From: Tistrella mobilis
GTDB lineage: Bacteria > Pseudomonadota > Alphaproteobacteria > Tistrellales > Tistrellaceae
DNA length: 64,000 nt
Direction of reading: 5' to 3'
Assembly (NCBI RefSeq): GCF_039634785.1
Contig: NZ_JBBIAB010000026.1
Span: 1 to 64,000 of the forward strand
In this document: positions 18,301-33,300 of the stretch, in pieces
Numbering within the stretch: position 1 is the stretch's first letter
Layout: every line of letters begins with the position of its first letter
Notes under the pieces: model-generated
The model's database searches: none
What the model was told of the DNA's origin: nothing
Seen by the model: only the letters and a program-made list of their open reading frames with translations
Position numbers and translations under genes: made by a program

Positions 18301-21300
18301 TGACGGCGTCGATGTGGTTGCCGCGCCCGAGCCGCTTTCCACCCCGACCTGGATGCTGGATGCGCCCGGCGGCGGCCATTATGTGGTCAGCAGCCGCACC
18401 ACCGGTGGGGATGCGTACCAGAATGTGCTGGTCTATCGCTACAACGCCGATGGCAGCATCGATACCAGCTATGGCACGGATGGTGCGGCCTATTTCGCCG
18501 GCACGGTTCCGAACGCGGTGAAGGTGCTGGCCTCGGGTGAGCTGATCATTGCCGGCCGCGCGGTGTCCGACAGCTCGCTGGTGGTGACGCGTCTTGCGAC
18601 CGATGGCAGCGTGGTGTCGGGCTTCCCGATCACCGTCTCCCAGGCCCCGTCGAGCTTCGGCCCGGTCGATATCGAAATCGACGGCAGCGACCGGATCTAT
18701 GTCACGGCGACGCTGACGCCCACCTCGGGCGATACCAGCACCGTCGTGTTCCGCTTCACCGCCGACGGCACCGCGGACGGCGTGTTCAATGTCGGCGCCA
18801 GCATTCCGGGCAGCGAGCAGGCCCTCGATTCGGTCATCCAGCCCGATGGCAAGGTCGTGACGCTGGCGGCCCAGGGCCGCGATCTGATCGTCTATCGTCA
18901 CAATGCCGATCGCACGCTGGATACCAGCTTCGGAACCGGCGGTTATCTGATCATCGATACCGATCTCCTCGGCGGCGCTGGCGCCCAGGGGGTCAGCGTG
19001 CAGGCCGATGGCAGCATTCTGGTGGCGTCGGCCACCGAGGATTCCGGCTTCCCCGGCCAGCAGGTGCCGGTGATCTGGCGGCTGACCGCCGATGGCGCGC
19101 TGGATACCGGCTTCGGTGTGAACGGTGCCGTGACGGGCGAGGCGGCGCACACCGTCTCCTTCGCCTTCGCCCCGGATGGCGGCATCATCGTCGTCGGCAC
19201 CATCTCCTTCGCCGCGGATATTTCGACGACGGTTCAGCGCTTTACCCCTGATGGCGTGCTCGATGCCGGTTTCGGCCGGGATGGCGGGTTCACGATCGGC
19301 GGCACCGAATTCCCGCTCAATCACACCTCGGTCCGGATCGACGCCGACACCGGCGAAATCCTGCTGGGTGGCAACCATTACGACTCGGCATTGCAGCCGG
19401 CCGATATCTACTTCGCCCGCTATGACGCGACCGGTCAGCCGGTATTCGATGCCGATCCGGCGGCCTATACCGAAAACGGCGCGCCGGTGGTGATTGCACC
19501 GACGATTGCGGTCGACGATGTCGATCTGGGCGATGCCGACACGCTCGACGGTTTCACCGTCAGCCTGACGCGCGACGGCGGTGCCGACGGCCAGGATCAG
19601 TTTTCGGCGGCCGATGGCGGCACGCTCGATGCCCTGACCGAGGGCCAGGCCCTGGTCGTCTCGGGCACCACCATCGGCACGGTGGTGACCAACTCGGCCG
19701 GCGCGCTGGTGCTGTCGCTCAATGCCGCGGCGACCCGTGCGCTGGTGAACGAGGCGCTGCGCCAGATCTCCTATGTCAATTCCAGCGACGCGCCGCCGGC
19801 CTCGGTCGATCTGGTCTGGACGGTGAATGACGGCAATAGCGGCACGCAGGGGACCGGCGGTGCGACCGAGGGCACGCTGACGACCACCGTCGCCATCACC
19901 ACCGTCAACGACACGCCGGTGATCACCGTGCCGGCTGGTGCCGCGATCACGGTCACCGAAGACACGGCCACGGCGATCACCGGCATTTCCTTTGCCGACG
20001 CCGATGCCGGCAGTGGCACGGTCGAGGTGACGCTGAGCGTCGACAAGGGCACGATCACTGCCACCAGCGGGGCGGGGGTGACGGTCACCGACGGCACCAA
20101 CGCGATCACGCTGTCCGGCACGATCGCCGACATCAACGCCTTCATCGCCGCCCAGGGCGTCACCTTCCAGACCGATACCGACGATACCGGCGATGTCACC
20201 CTGACCGTCGATATCGACGATCTGGGCAATAGCGGCGGCGCCTCTGAAACCGCCAGCGAGACGGTGACGATCACGGTCACGCCCGTGAACGATGCGCCTG
20301 ACGTGACCACCATGCCCGACGGTGTGGTCGTCGTCGACGGGCCCGGGGACATGGACAGTGTCGGCGGGATCGTCGGCCTGCCTGACGGCAGTTACTACCA
20401 GTTCGGCGTGGATACCGATGTCGCGTCGAATATGATCGTGGTCGCGCGCTATGACGCCGACGGCAAGCTCGACACCAGCTTCGGCACCAATGGCATCGTC
20501 ACCCTGGACAGCTTCGGCACGTTCAGGCCTGGGACCGCCCTGCTGCAGAGCAACGGCAAGCTGTTGATCTCGGGCACGGTCAGCCCGTCCGGTGGTGGGG
20601 GCAACGCCGGCATGCTGATCAGCCTGAACGATGACGGCTCGCTGGATGAGGGCTTCGGCACGAGCGGCGTCGTCGTCTTGAGCGACACCGGGGTGGAGTT
20701 CTCGCTGTTCAAGGTGACGGCGGACGCCACCGGCCGCCTCCTGGTGGCGGGCATGAATTTCACCGGCGCCGCCGGCACCACCGATGGCCTGCTGTACCGG
20801 CTGCTTGACGATGGCAGTATCGACACCGCGTTCAACGGCGGTGCGCCGCTTGCGATCGATCTTGGCGGCAACGAGACGCTGCTGAGCGTCGCGGTCCAGG
20901 ATGACGGCAAGATCGTCGTTGCCGGCGCCAATGACGACGGTGCCATCCTTCAGCGCTACAACGCCGATGGCACGCTGGATACCGGCTTCGGCAGCAGCGG
21001 CACCGTCACGATCGACGATCCCGATATCCTGGAGAGCAGCCAGATCGTGCTGCCCCAGTCTGCCGGCGGCATGATCGTCGTGAACATGCATGTCGATGCG
21101 GATACCGGCCTGCCCGTCACCACGCTTGTGCGCCTGACCGATGACGGTTCGGTGGACGGCAGCTTCGGCAGCGGCGGCAGCCTGGTCTTCACCGGCAATC
21201 TGACCACCGATGCGACCCTGCTGGCCGATGGCAGCATGGTCTTCGTCGGTACCCATATGACGATCGGCGGGGGCACCCCGTCCGCCACGGCCTCGATCAT

Positions 21301-24300
21301 CAAGATCGGCGCCGACGGGCAGCTGGATACCAGCTTCGGGACCAATGGCGAAGTCACTTTCGGTGATGATCTGCGCAGCTTCACGATCTCGTCGCTCACC
21401 ATCGACGACAATGGTGATCTGCTGCTGGGCGGCAGCTATCTGGGGTGCGGCTGCGGTGGCGACGAGATTTTCGCGGCGCGCTTCACAACCGATGGTACGC
21501 CCGTCACCGGCTTCAACATGGATCCGACCCATGTCGAGGATGGCGGCTTCACCGCCATCGATCCCGAGATCGACATTTACGATCCCGAGCTGTGGCTGGC
21601 CGATGATCATGACGGCATGGTCATCACCATCACCCGCGACGGCGGGGCCGATGCCGACGATCTGTTCGGGGCGATCAGCGGCGGCACGCTCGGCGACCTG
21701 ACCGAGGGTGGGGATCTGACCGTCGGCGGCATCGTCATCGGTACCGTCACCACAAATGCGGGCGGCACGCTCGTCCTCACGCTCAACGCCGATGCGACCT
21801 ATGATCTTGTGAACGAGGCCGCACGTCAGATCGGCTACGCCACGGCGAACGACACGCCGCCGGCCTCGGTCGATCTGCTCTGGTCGGTCGATGACGGCAA
21901 TACCGGTGCCCAGGGTTCGGGCGGTGCGCTCATCGGCACGCTGGTGAGCACCGTGAACATCGAGGCCGCGAACGACGCGCCGACGGTGACCGACCTGTCG
22001 GCCTCGCCGGTCTACACGGCCGGTGGTGCCGCCGTAAATGTCGTCGGCTCCGCGGTGCTCGACGACATCGACTCGACCATGCTGACCAGCGTCGTCTTGA
22101 CCCTGACGACGCGCCCGGGTGGCACCTCGGACAATATTAGTCTGTCGTCGTCGGCGGCGACCTATGCAGATGGCCACGGCATCAGCTACGCCAGCTATGA
22201 CCCGGCCACCGGCACGCTGACCCTGTCGGGTACGGCGTCGGTCGCCGATTATCAGGCCGTGCTGCAGGGCGTGGTCTTCGCTTACACCGGCGCCACGGCC
22301 TCGATGCCCGGCGGCGACCGGGTGGTTTCGATCACCGCGACGGACGACAGCGGCGATACGGACACGCAGACCAGTGTCGCTTTCGAGCGCACCATCGAGG
22401 TCAATGCGCCGCCGAAGATCGATAGCAACGCCGGCACGACGCTGGACGAGGGCGATTCCACCACCATCACCTCGGCGATGCTGTCGTCGTCGGATATGGA
22501 AGACACCGATCCGGCCGATGTCACCTACACGCTGACCACGGCGCCGGCTGCCGGTACGCTCAAGCTCGACGGCACCGTCCTCGGCGTGGGCGATACCTTC
22601 ACGCAGAAGGATATCGACGACGGGCTGGTGACCTACGAGCATGACGGCTCGGAAGGGGCGTCGGACAGCTTCGGCTTCTCGGTGGCGGACGCGACCAACC
22701 TCACCGTCAGCGAGCAGAGTTTTGCGATCACGGTGACGGCCGTGAACGACGCGCCGGAGATCACGGCGCCTGCGTCGATCGACGTGACCGAAGACACCGA
22801 GACCGCGTTGACGGGCATCTCGATCAGTGATGTCGACGCCGGCACCGGCGAGGTGACGGTGACCTTCACGGTGGGCGAGGGTGAGCTGGCCGCGACCAGC
22901 ACCGCCGATGTCACGGTGGGCGGCACGGCGACCGCGCTGACGCTGACCGGCACGGTGGCCGATATCAACGCCTTCATCACGGGCAGTGCGCTGACCTTCA
23001 CGCCGGTCGCCAATGCCAGCGGCGATGTCACGCTGACCATCGATGTCGATGACGGCGGCAATACGGGTTCCGGCGGGGCGAAGACCGACACGGCGACGGT
23101 GACGCTGGCGGTGTCGGCGGTGAACGACGCGCCGGAGATCACGGCGCCGGGCTCGATCAGCGTGACCGAGGATGTGGAAACGGCGCTCACCGGCATCTCG
23201 ATCAGTGATGTCGATGTCGGCAGCAACGACGTGACCGTCACGCTGGACGTCGCCACCGGGACCCTGTCCGCGACCAGCGGCTCGGGTGTTGTGGTCGGCG
23301 GCACGGCGGCCAGCCTGACGCTGACCGGCACGGTGACCGCGATCAATGCCTTCATCGCCGCCAGCGGTGTCGGCTACACCACGGCCGAGAATGCGACTGC
23401 GGATGTCACCCTGACCGTGACCGTCGATGACGGCGGCAATAGCGGCTCGGGTGGGGCAGAGACCGACACGACCACGGTGACGCTGGATGTGACGGCGGTG
23501 AACGATGCGCCCGTCGTGACCGACCTGTCGGCCTCGCCGGTCTATACGGCCGGCGGTGACCCTGTGCTGATGGTCGGGTCTGCGGCGCTCAGCGATGTCG
23601 ACTCGACCATGTTGACCGGCGTGGTGGTGACCTTCACCACCCGTCCTGGCGGCACGTCGGATTCTATTCTCCTGGCTGTGGATGCGGGGCTTCACGCCGA
23701 CGAACACGGTATTACCCGCATCTACGATGAGACCTCCGGCACGCTGACCTTTTCGGGCACGGCGTCGCTCGCCGACTACCAGACGGTATTGCAGGGCGTC
23801 GCCTTCGCCTATATGGGCGAGGCGGCGACAATGCCTGGCGGCGACCGGGTCGTGTCGATCGTCGCGACCGACGACAGCGGCGACACGGCGACCCAGACCA
23901 GTGTGGCTTTCGAGCGCACGATCGAGGTCAACGCCATGCCGAAGGTCGACACCAACACCGGCACGACGGTGGACGAGGGCGGTTCGACCACGATCACCTC
24001 GGCCATGCTGTCGTCCTCGGACAGCGAGGATACCGATCCGGCGGATGTCATCTACACGCTGACCACGGCGCCGGCGTCGGGCACGCTGAAGCTGGACGGC
24101 ACCGCGCTTGAAGTGGGCGATACCTTCACCCAGAAGGATATCGACGACGGGCTGCTGACCTACGAGCATGACGGTTCGGAAGGGGCGTCGGGCGGCTTCG
24201 GCTTCTCGGTCGAGGACACGACCAATCTGACGCTTAGCAGCCAGAGCTTCGCGATCACGATTTCGGCGGTGAACGATGCGCCGGAGATCACGGCGCCTGC

Positions 24301-27300
24301 GTCGATCGACGTCACCGAAGACACCGAGACCGCACTCACCGGCATCTCGATTTCGGATGTGGATGCCGGCACCGGCGAGGTGACGGTGACCTTCACGGTG
24401 GGCGAGGGTGAGCTGGCCGCGACCAGCACGACCGAGGTCACGGTGGGCGGCACGGCAACCGCGCTGACGCTGACCGGCACGGTGGCCGACATCAACGCCT
24501 TCATCACGGGCAGTGCGCTGACCTTCACGCCGGTCGCCAATGCCAGCGGCGATGTGACGCTGACCATCGATGTCGATGACGGCGGCAATACGGGTTCCGG
24601 CGGGGCGAAGACCGACACGGCGACGGTGACGCTGGCGGTGTCGGCGGTGAACGACGCGCCGGAGATCACGGCGCCCGCGTCGATCGACGTCACCGAAGAC
24701 ACCGAGACCGCACTGACCGGCATCTCGATCAGTGATGTCGACGTCGGCAGCAACGATGTGACCGTCACGCTGGACGTCGCCACCGGCCAACTGTCCGCGA
24801 CCAGCGGTTCGGGTGTTGTGGTCGGCGGCACGGCGACCAGTCTGACGCTGACCGGCACTGTGACCGCGATCAATGCCTTCATCGCCGCCAGCGGCGTCGG
24901 CTATACCACGGCGGCGAATGCGACCACCGATGTGACGCTGACGGTGACCGTCGATGACGGCGGCAACACGGGCTCCGGCGGGTCGCAGACCGACACCGCG
25001 ACGGTGACGCTGGATGTGACGGCGGTGAACGATGCGCCGGAGATCACGGCGCCTGCGTCGATCGACGTCACCGAAGACACCGAGACCGCGCTCACCGGTA
25101 TTTCGATTTCGGATGTGGATGCCGGCACCGGCGAAGTGACGGTGACCTTCACGGTGGGTGAGGGTGAACTGGCCGCGACCAGCACCGCCGATGTCACGGT
25201 GGGCGGCACGGCGACGGCGCTGACGCTGACCGGCACGGTGGCAGACATCAACGCCTTCCTCTCGGGCGGCGCGCTGACCTTCACGCCCGTGGCCAACGCC
25301 AATGGCGATGTCACGCTGACCGTCGATGTCACCGACAGCGGCAATACCGGCTCCGGTGGCGCGCAGACCGACACGGCGACGGTGACGCTGTCGGTCTCTG
25401 CCGTGAACGATCAGCCGACGGCACCCGCTCTCGACAATGACGAGGTGGACGAGAACGACGCCGGCGCGGTCATCGGCCGCGTGACCGCGACCGATGCCGA
25501 TGGCGACACGCTGACCTATACGGTCGACGATGCGCGCTTCGAGATCGTCAGCGTCGACGGCGTCCAGCTGCTCCGGCTCAAGGAGGGGGTCAGCCTCGAC
25601 TACGAAACCGAGCCGACCGTCGATCTGGTGCTGACGGTCACCGACCCGGACAACGCCTCCAACACCACCAATGTGACCATCACCATCCGCGATGACGGCG
25701 TCGTCACGCCGCTGCCGGTGCTGACCGGCGGCAATGTCACCGAGAACGATGCCGGTGCGGTGGTCGGCACCCTGCCGACCCTCGACGGCATCAGCTATAC
25801 CGTCGACGACACCCGCTTCGAGATCGTCGAGAGCGACGGCCGGACCGTGCTGAAGCTGAAGGACGGCACCTCGCTCGACCGCGAGGCCGCCGCCGAGGTG
25901 ACGGTCACGATCACCGCGACCGATGCGGATAACGAGACCCGCACCGCCGATGTGCTGATCCGGGTTGCGAATGTGAACGAGGCGCCGTCGCAGCCGGTGC
26001 TCACCGGCGGCACCGTGGCCGAGAATGCCGCGGGGGTTGCCGTCGGCACCCTCGCCTCCACCGATCCCGATGCCGGCGACACCCTGACCTATACCGTCGA
26101 CGACAGCCGGTTCGAGGTGGTGGGCAATGTCCTGAAGCTGAAGGACGGTGTCAGCCTGGATCGCGAGGCGGCGGCGACCATCGACCTTGTGGTGACGGTG
26201 ACCGATGGCGACGGGCTGACCGCAGAGCGGACGGTGACCGTGACGGTCTCCAACGTCAACGAGGCGCCCTCGGTGCCGGTGTTCACCGGCGACGGGACGG
26301 TGGCCGAGAATGACGCCGGCGCGGTGATCGGCACGGTCACGACCTCCGATCCGGATGTCGACGACCTGGCTGGCCTGTCGGTCGACGACGCCCGGTTCGA
26401 AATCGTCGATGGCCAGCTGAAGCTGAAGGATGGCGTCTCGCTCGATCACGAGTCCGAGCCGACCATCACCCTGGTGCTGACCGCAACCGATGGTGGCGGC
26501 CTGACCGCGACCCGGCTGCTGACGCTGACGGTGACCGATGTCAACGAGGCACCGAATGCCCCGGTGCTTGATGGCAATGTGGTCGTCGAGAACGACATCG
26601 GCGCGGTGATCGGCAATGTCAGCGGCGGCGACCCGGATGACGGGGACAGCGTCACCTATACCGTCGACGACGCCCGTTTCGAGATCGTCGGCGGCCAGCT
26701 GAAGCTGAAAGATGGCGAGTATCTCGATTACGAGGCCGCAACCTCGGTCGATCTGGTGATCACCGCCACCGATGTGGCGGGGCTCCAGACCCAGAGCACG
26801 GTTTCGGTCAAGGTGCTCGACGACACCAACAGCGCGGCCACGCCTGTTCTCAGCAACACCACCGTCACCGAGAACGAGGCCGGGGCCGTCGTCGGCACCC
26901 TGCCGGTGGCGACGCTCAACGGCTATATCGTCGATGATGCCCGCTTCGAAGTGGTCTTCATCGGCATCACGCCGACCCTGAAGCTCAAGGACGGCATTTC
27001 GCTCGACCACGAGGCCGAGCCGACGGTGACGCTGCAGATCACCTCGATCTACGTCAACGACGATGCCAAGACCGGCACCTTCGTGATCACGGTCGCCGAT
27101 GCCAATGAGCAGGTCGGCGCACCGGTGCTCGATAACGACAGCGTGGCCGAGAATGCCGAAGGTGCGGTGATCGGCCGGGTGAGCGCGACCGATCCGGATG
27201 ATGCCTCGACCAGCTTCGGCCAGAAGACCTTCACTGTCGACGATGCCCGCTTCGAGATCGTGGACGGCCTCCTGAAACTGAAGGACGGCATCAGCCTCGA

Positions 27301-30300
27301 TCACGAGACCGAGGCGACGGTGACCCTCAACATCCAGGTCACCGATGGCGGCGGTCTGAGCGACAGCCTGGTCGCCACGATCAATGTCACCGACCTGAAC
27401 GAAACCCCGTCCACCCCGGTGGTGTCGGGTGCGACGGTGGCGGAGAACGCGGCAGGGGCCGTGATCGGCACCGTCACCTCCACCGACCCGGATGCCGGCG
27501 ACGACCTCACCTACACCGTGAACGACGATCGCTTCGAGATCGTCGATGTCGCGGGCGACATGGTGCTGAAGCTGAAGGACGGCGTGTCGCTGGATCACGA
27601 GGCCGCGGGCTCCGTGGCGCTGGTGATCACCGCCACCGACACCGGCGGGCTTTCGGCCGAGCGCGTGATGCTGGTCACGGTGACCGACGTCAACGAGGCC
27701 CCGACCACGCCGGTGCTGTCCTCCGACACCGTCCAGGGCGGTGATGCCGGCGCGATCGTCGGCCGGGTGACCGCGACCGATCCGGATGATGCGACCACGC
27801 AGGAAGGCCGTCTGACCTTCAGCGTCGACGACAGCCGGTTCGAGATCGTCGGCGACATGCTGAAGCTGAAGGCGGGCGAAAGCCTGTCGGTGGGCGACGA
27901 GCCGACCGTCAGCCTGGTCATCACCGCAACCGACGGGCTTGGCCTCGCCTCGACGCAGACGGTCGTGCTGACCGTGCTGCCCGATGCCACGCCGCCGGTG
28001 CCGGCCCTGCCCGATGGCATCGTCTCTGAAAACACCCCCGGCGGGGTGATCGGGCCGGTGCGGTTCACCGATCCGGTCGATCCGGGTGTGGATGTGTCTC
28101 TGACGGTCGATGATGCCCGCTTCGAGATCGTCGACGTCGATGGTGTGCCGACCCTGAAGCTGAAGGACGGTATCAGCCTCGACCGCGAGGCGGAGGCCTC
28201 GGTCACGCTGGTGATCACCGCCACCACCATCGAGGGCAGCCGCTCCAATGTCGTGGTGATCGCCGTCGACAATGTGAACGAGACCCCGACCCAGCCGGTT
28301 CTGACCGGCTCGACTGTGGCTGAGAACGCGGCTGGTGCCGAGATCGGGACCGTGACCGGGTCCGACCCCGATGTCGGCGACACGCTGACCTTCACCGTCG
28401 ACGACGACCGGTTCGAGATCGTCGACGGCAGCCTGAAGCTGAAGGACGGCGTTTTCCTCGACCACGAGGCGGAAGCCTCGGTCGATCTGGTGATCACCGC
28501 GACGGATGCGGACGGCCTGACGGCCACCCGCAGCGTGACGATCACCGTCACCGATATGAACGAGGCGCCGACGCAGCCGGCGCTGACCGGCTCGACCGTG
28601 GCCGAGAATGCGGCGGGTGCCGTGATCGGAACCGTGACCGGCAGCGATCCGGATGATGGCGACAGCGTCACCTTCACGGTGGATGACGACCGGTTCGAGA
28701 TCGTCGACGGCAGCCTGAAGCTGAAGGACGGCGTCAGCCTCGATCACGAGACGGAAGCCTCGGTCGATCTGGTGATCACCGCCACCGACGGGGACGGGCT
28801 CACCGCCACCCGCAGCGTGACGATCACCGTCACCGATGTGAACGAGGCGCCGGCGCAGCCGGTGCTCTCGGGCTCGACCGTGGCCGAGAATGCGGCCGGT
28901 GCCGTGATCGGCACCGTGACCGGGTCTGATCCGGATGATGGCGATACGCTGACCTTCACCGTCGACGACGATCGGTTCGAAATCGTCGACGGCAGCCTGA
29001 AGCTGAAGGACGGCGTCTCCCTCGACCACGAGACGGAAGCCTCGGTCGACCTCGTGATCACTGCGACCGATGCGGACGGCCTGACGGCCACCCGCAGCGT
29101 GACGATCACCGTCACCGATGTGAACGAGGCACCGGCGCAGCCGGCGCTCTCGGACTCGACCGTGGCCGAGAATGCGGCCGGTGCCGTGATCGGGACCGTG
29201 ACCGGGTCGGATCCGGATGATGGCGACAGCGTCACCTTCACGGTGGATGACGACCGGTTCGAGATCGTCGACGGCAGCCTGAAGCTGAAGGACGGCATCA
29301 GCCTCGACCACGAGGCCGAGCCGACGGTCGATCTGGTGATCACCGCGACCGACGGGGACGGGCTCACCGCCACCCGCAGCGTGACGATCACCGTCACCGA
29401 CGTGAACGAGGCCCCGACGCAGCCGGCGCTGACCGGCTCGACCGTGGCCGAGAATGCGGCGGGTGCCGTGATCGGCACCGTGACCGGCAGCGATCCGGAT
29501 GATGGCGATAGCGTCACCTTCACGGTGGATGACGACCGGTTCGAGATCGTCGACGGCAGCCTGAAGCTGAAGGACGGCGTCAGCCTCGATCACGAGGCGG
29601 AAGCCTCGGTCGATCTGGTGATCACCGCGACCGACGGGGACGGGCTCACCGCCACCCGCAGCGTGACGATCACCGTCACCGATGTGAACGAGGCGCCGGC
29701 GCAGCCGGTGCTCTCGGGCTCGACTGTGGCCGAGAATGCGGCGGGTGCCGTGATCGGCACCGTGACCGGGTCGGATCCGGATGATGGCGATACGCTGACC
29801 TTCACCGTCGACGACGATCGGTTCGAAATCGTCGACGGCAGCCTGAAGCTGAAGGACGGCGTTTTCCTCGATCACGAGGCGGAAGCCTCGGTCGATCTGG
29901 TGATCACCGCCACCGATGCGGACGGGCTTACCGCCACCCGCAGCGTGACGATCACCGTCACCGATGTGAACGAGGCGCCGACGCAGCCGGCGCTCTCGGA
30001 CTCGACCGTGGCCGAGAATGCGGCGGGTGCCGTGATCGGCACCGTGACCGGGTCTGATCCGGATGATGGCGACAGCGTCACCTTCACGGTCGACGACGAC
30101 CGGTTCGAAATCGTCGACGGCAGCCTGAAGCTGAAGGACGGCATCGCGCTCGACTACGAGACCGAACCGAGTGTCGATCTGGTGATCACCGCCACGGACG
30201 CGGATGGGCTCACCGCCACCCGTGCCGTGACCATCACCGTCGTCGATGACGGCATCGTCGCGCCGACCCCGGTGCTGGATGGCGGCATCGTGGCCGAGAA

Positions 30301-33300
30301 TGCGGCCGGTGCGATCATCGGCTCGTTGCCCGATATCGGCGACGGCAGCTATGCGGTTGACGATGCCCGCTTCGAAATCGTCGAGCGCGACGGCGTCCAG
30401 CTTCTGAAGCTGAAGGACGGCATCTCGCTCGACCATGAGGCGGCGGCCGAGGTCGTGGTGCGCCTGACCGCCACCGGCGGCGATGGCGGCACGGCCGAGG
30501 GTGACGTCACCATCCGTGTCACCGATGTCAACGAGGCCCCGGCCCAGCCGGTGCTCGATGCCGCGACCGTGGCCGAGAATGCGGCAGGTGCCACGATCGG
30601 CCGGGTGACCGCGACCGATCCGGACGATCCGGCGGTGAGCTTCGGCCAGAAGACCTTCACCGTCGACGATGCCCGGTTCGAGATCGTGGGCGGCGTGCTG
30701 AAGCTGAAGGACGGTGTGTCCCTCGACCACGAGGCGGAAGCGACGGTCGATCTGGTGCTGACCGTCACCGATGGCGGCGGGCTCACCGCCAGCCGCACCG
30801 TCACCATCACGGTGTCGGATGTGAACGAGGCGCCGGCAGCCCCGTCGCTCTCGGGCACGACGGTTGCCGAGAACGCGGCCGGCGCCGCGGTCGGTGTGGT
30901 CACCTGCACCGATCCGGACGGTGACGCGCTGACCTATACGGTGGACGATACCCGCTTCGAAATCGTCGATATCGACGGCGCGCAGACCCTGAAGCTGAAG
31001 GACGGCATCGCCCTCGACCACGAGGGTGAGCCCGAGGTGACGGTGGTCATCACCGCCCGTGACCCGGGCGGCCTTTCGACCCCGATGATCGTGACCCTGA
31101 CGGTCGGCGACGTGAACGAGGCGCCGGCGGCACCGGTGCTGTCTGGCACGGTGCTGCCCGAGAACACGGCCGGCGCGGTGGTCGGCACCGTCACCGGCAG
31201 CGATCCGGATGCCGGCGACAGCGTCACCTTCACGGTGGATGACGCCCGCTTCGAGATCGTGGACGGCCAGCTGAAGCTGAAGGATGGCGTCTCGGTCGAT
31301 TTCGAGACCGAGGCCAGCATCGATCTGGTCATCACCGCCACCGATGGCGACGGGCTGACCGCGACCCGGGCGGTGACCATCACCGTGGTCGATGATGCCG
31401 TCACCCCGGTGCCGCCGGTGCTGACCGGTGGCAGCGTGGCCGAGAATGCGGCCGGCGCGGTTGCCGGCACCCTGCCGGACCCGGCGGGCGGCAGCTTCTC
31501 GGTGGATGATGCCCGCTTCGAGATCGTAGATCTGGACGGCACCTGGACGCTGAAGCTGAAGGATGGTGTGGCGCTCGACCACGAGGCCGCGGCCAGCGTC
31601 ACCCTGACCCTTACCTCTACCGGCTCCGACGGCGGCACGCTCACCTCCACGGTCGTGATCACGGTCGGCGACGTCAACGAGGCGCCGGCCCAGCCGGTGC
31701 TCGACGCCGCGACCGTGGCCGAGAATGCGCCGGGAGCCACCATCGGCCGCGTGACCGCAAGCGATCCGGACGACCCGTCGGTGAGCTTCGGCCAGAAGAC
31801 CTTCAGCGTCGACGATGCCCGCTTCGAAATCGTCGGCGGCGTGCTGAAGCTGAAGGATGGTGTGTCCCTTGACCACGAGGCCGGGGCGAGCATCGACCTG
31901 GTGCTGACCGTCACCGATGGCGGCGGGCTCACCGCCAGCCGCACGGTTACCATCACCGTGACCGATGTGAACGAGGCGCCGGCCCAGCCGGTGCTCTCGG
32001 GTGCGACGGTGGCCGAGAATGCGGCCGGTGCCGTGATCGGCACGGTGACCGGCAGCGATCCGGATGCGGGTGACACGCTGACCTTCTCGGTCGACGACAG
32101 CCGCTTCGAGATCGTCGACGGCACGCTCAAGCTGAAGGACGGCATCGCGCTCGATCACGAGGTCGAGGCGTCGGTGCAGCTGACCATCACCGCGACCGAT
32201 GCGGCCGGACTTGCCGCCAGCCGCAGCGTGACCATCACGGTCGGCGATGTGAACGAGGCACCGACGGCACCGGCGCTCGACGGCAACTCGGTGGTCGAGA
32301 ACCTGCCCGGGGCGGTGATCGGCGTGGTGTCGGCCGGCGACCCGGATGCCGGCGACACGCTCACCTACACGGTCGACGATGCCCGCTTCGAGATCGTGGG
32401 CGACGTGCTGAAGCTGAAGGCCGGCATCTCGCTCGACTTCGAGACCGAACCCTCGGTCGATCTAGTGATCACCGCCACCGATGCGGGCGGCCTCACCACC
32501 AGCACCACGGTGCAGGTGACGGTGATCGACGACGGCGTGACCGCACCGCTGCCGGTGCTGAGCGGCGGCGTGGTGGCCGAGAATGCCGCCGGCGCCCTGA
32601 TCGGCACGCTGCCGGGCGGAGCTGGGGTCTCCTACACCGTCGACGATGCCCGCTTCGAGATCATCGACCGCGACGGCGTGCCGACGCTGAAGCTGAAGGA
32701 TGGGGTCTCTGTCGACCACGAGGCCGAGGCGAGCATCACGCTCCGCATCACCTCGCAGGTCAGCGAGGGCGACACCGCAACCGCAGAGGTGCTGATCCGG
32801 GTTACCGACGTCAACGAGGCGCCGGCGGCACCGACCGTCGGCGGCTCCAGCCTGCCCGAGAACACCGCCGGTGCGGTGGTCGGCCGGGTGAGCGCGGTTG
32901 ATCCCGATGATGCGGCAACCTCTGCCGGGCAGCTGACCTATACGGTCGACGATGCCCGCTTCGAGATCGTCTCGGGCGTGCTGAAGCTGAAGGACGGCAT
33001 CACCCTCGATCACGAGGCCGAGCCCTCGGTCGATCTGGTGCTGACCGTCACCGATGGCGGCGGGCTTACCGCCAGCCGCACGGTCACGATCACGGTGACC
33101 GACGTGAACGAAGCCCCGGCCCAGCCGGTGGTGTCGGGCACGACCGTCACCGAGAATGTGGCGGGCGCGGTGGTCGGCACCGTCAGCGGCACCGATCCGG
33201 ATGCCGGTGACACGCTGACCTTCACGGTCGACGACGCCCGGTTCGAGATCGTCTCGGGCGTGCTGAAGCTGAAGGACGGCGTGTCGCTCGACCACGAGAC

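Noticed and set aside
15173-32158. A 17-kb open frame antisense to the giant gene, with further ones at 32462-35299 and 35591-41101
   Set aside because: Strong GC3 bias and repeat structure on the sense strand remove stops from one antisense frame. The translation is His/Arg/Gly-rich and has no domain resemblance.
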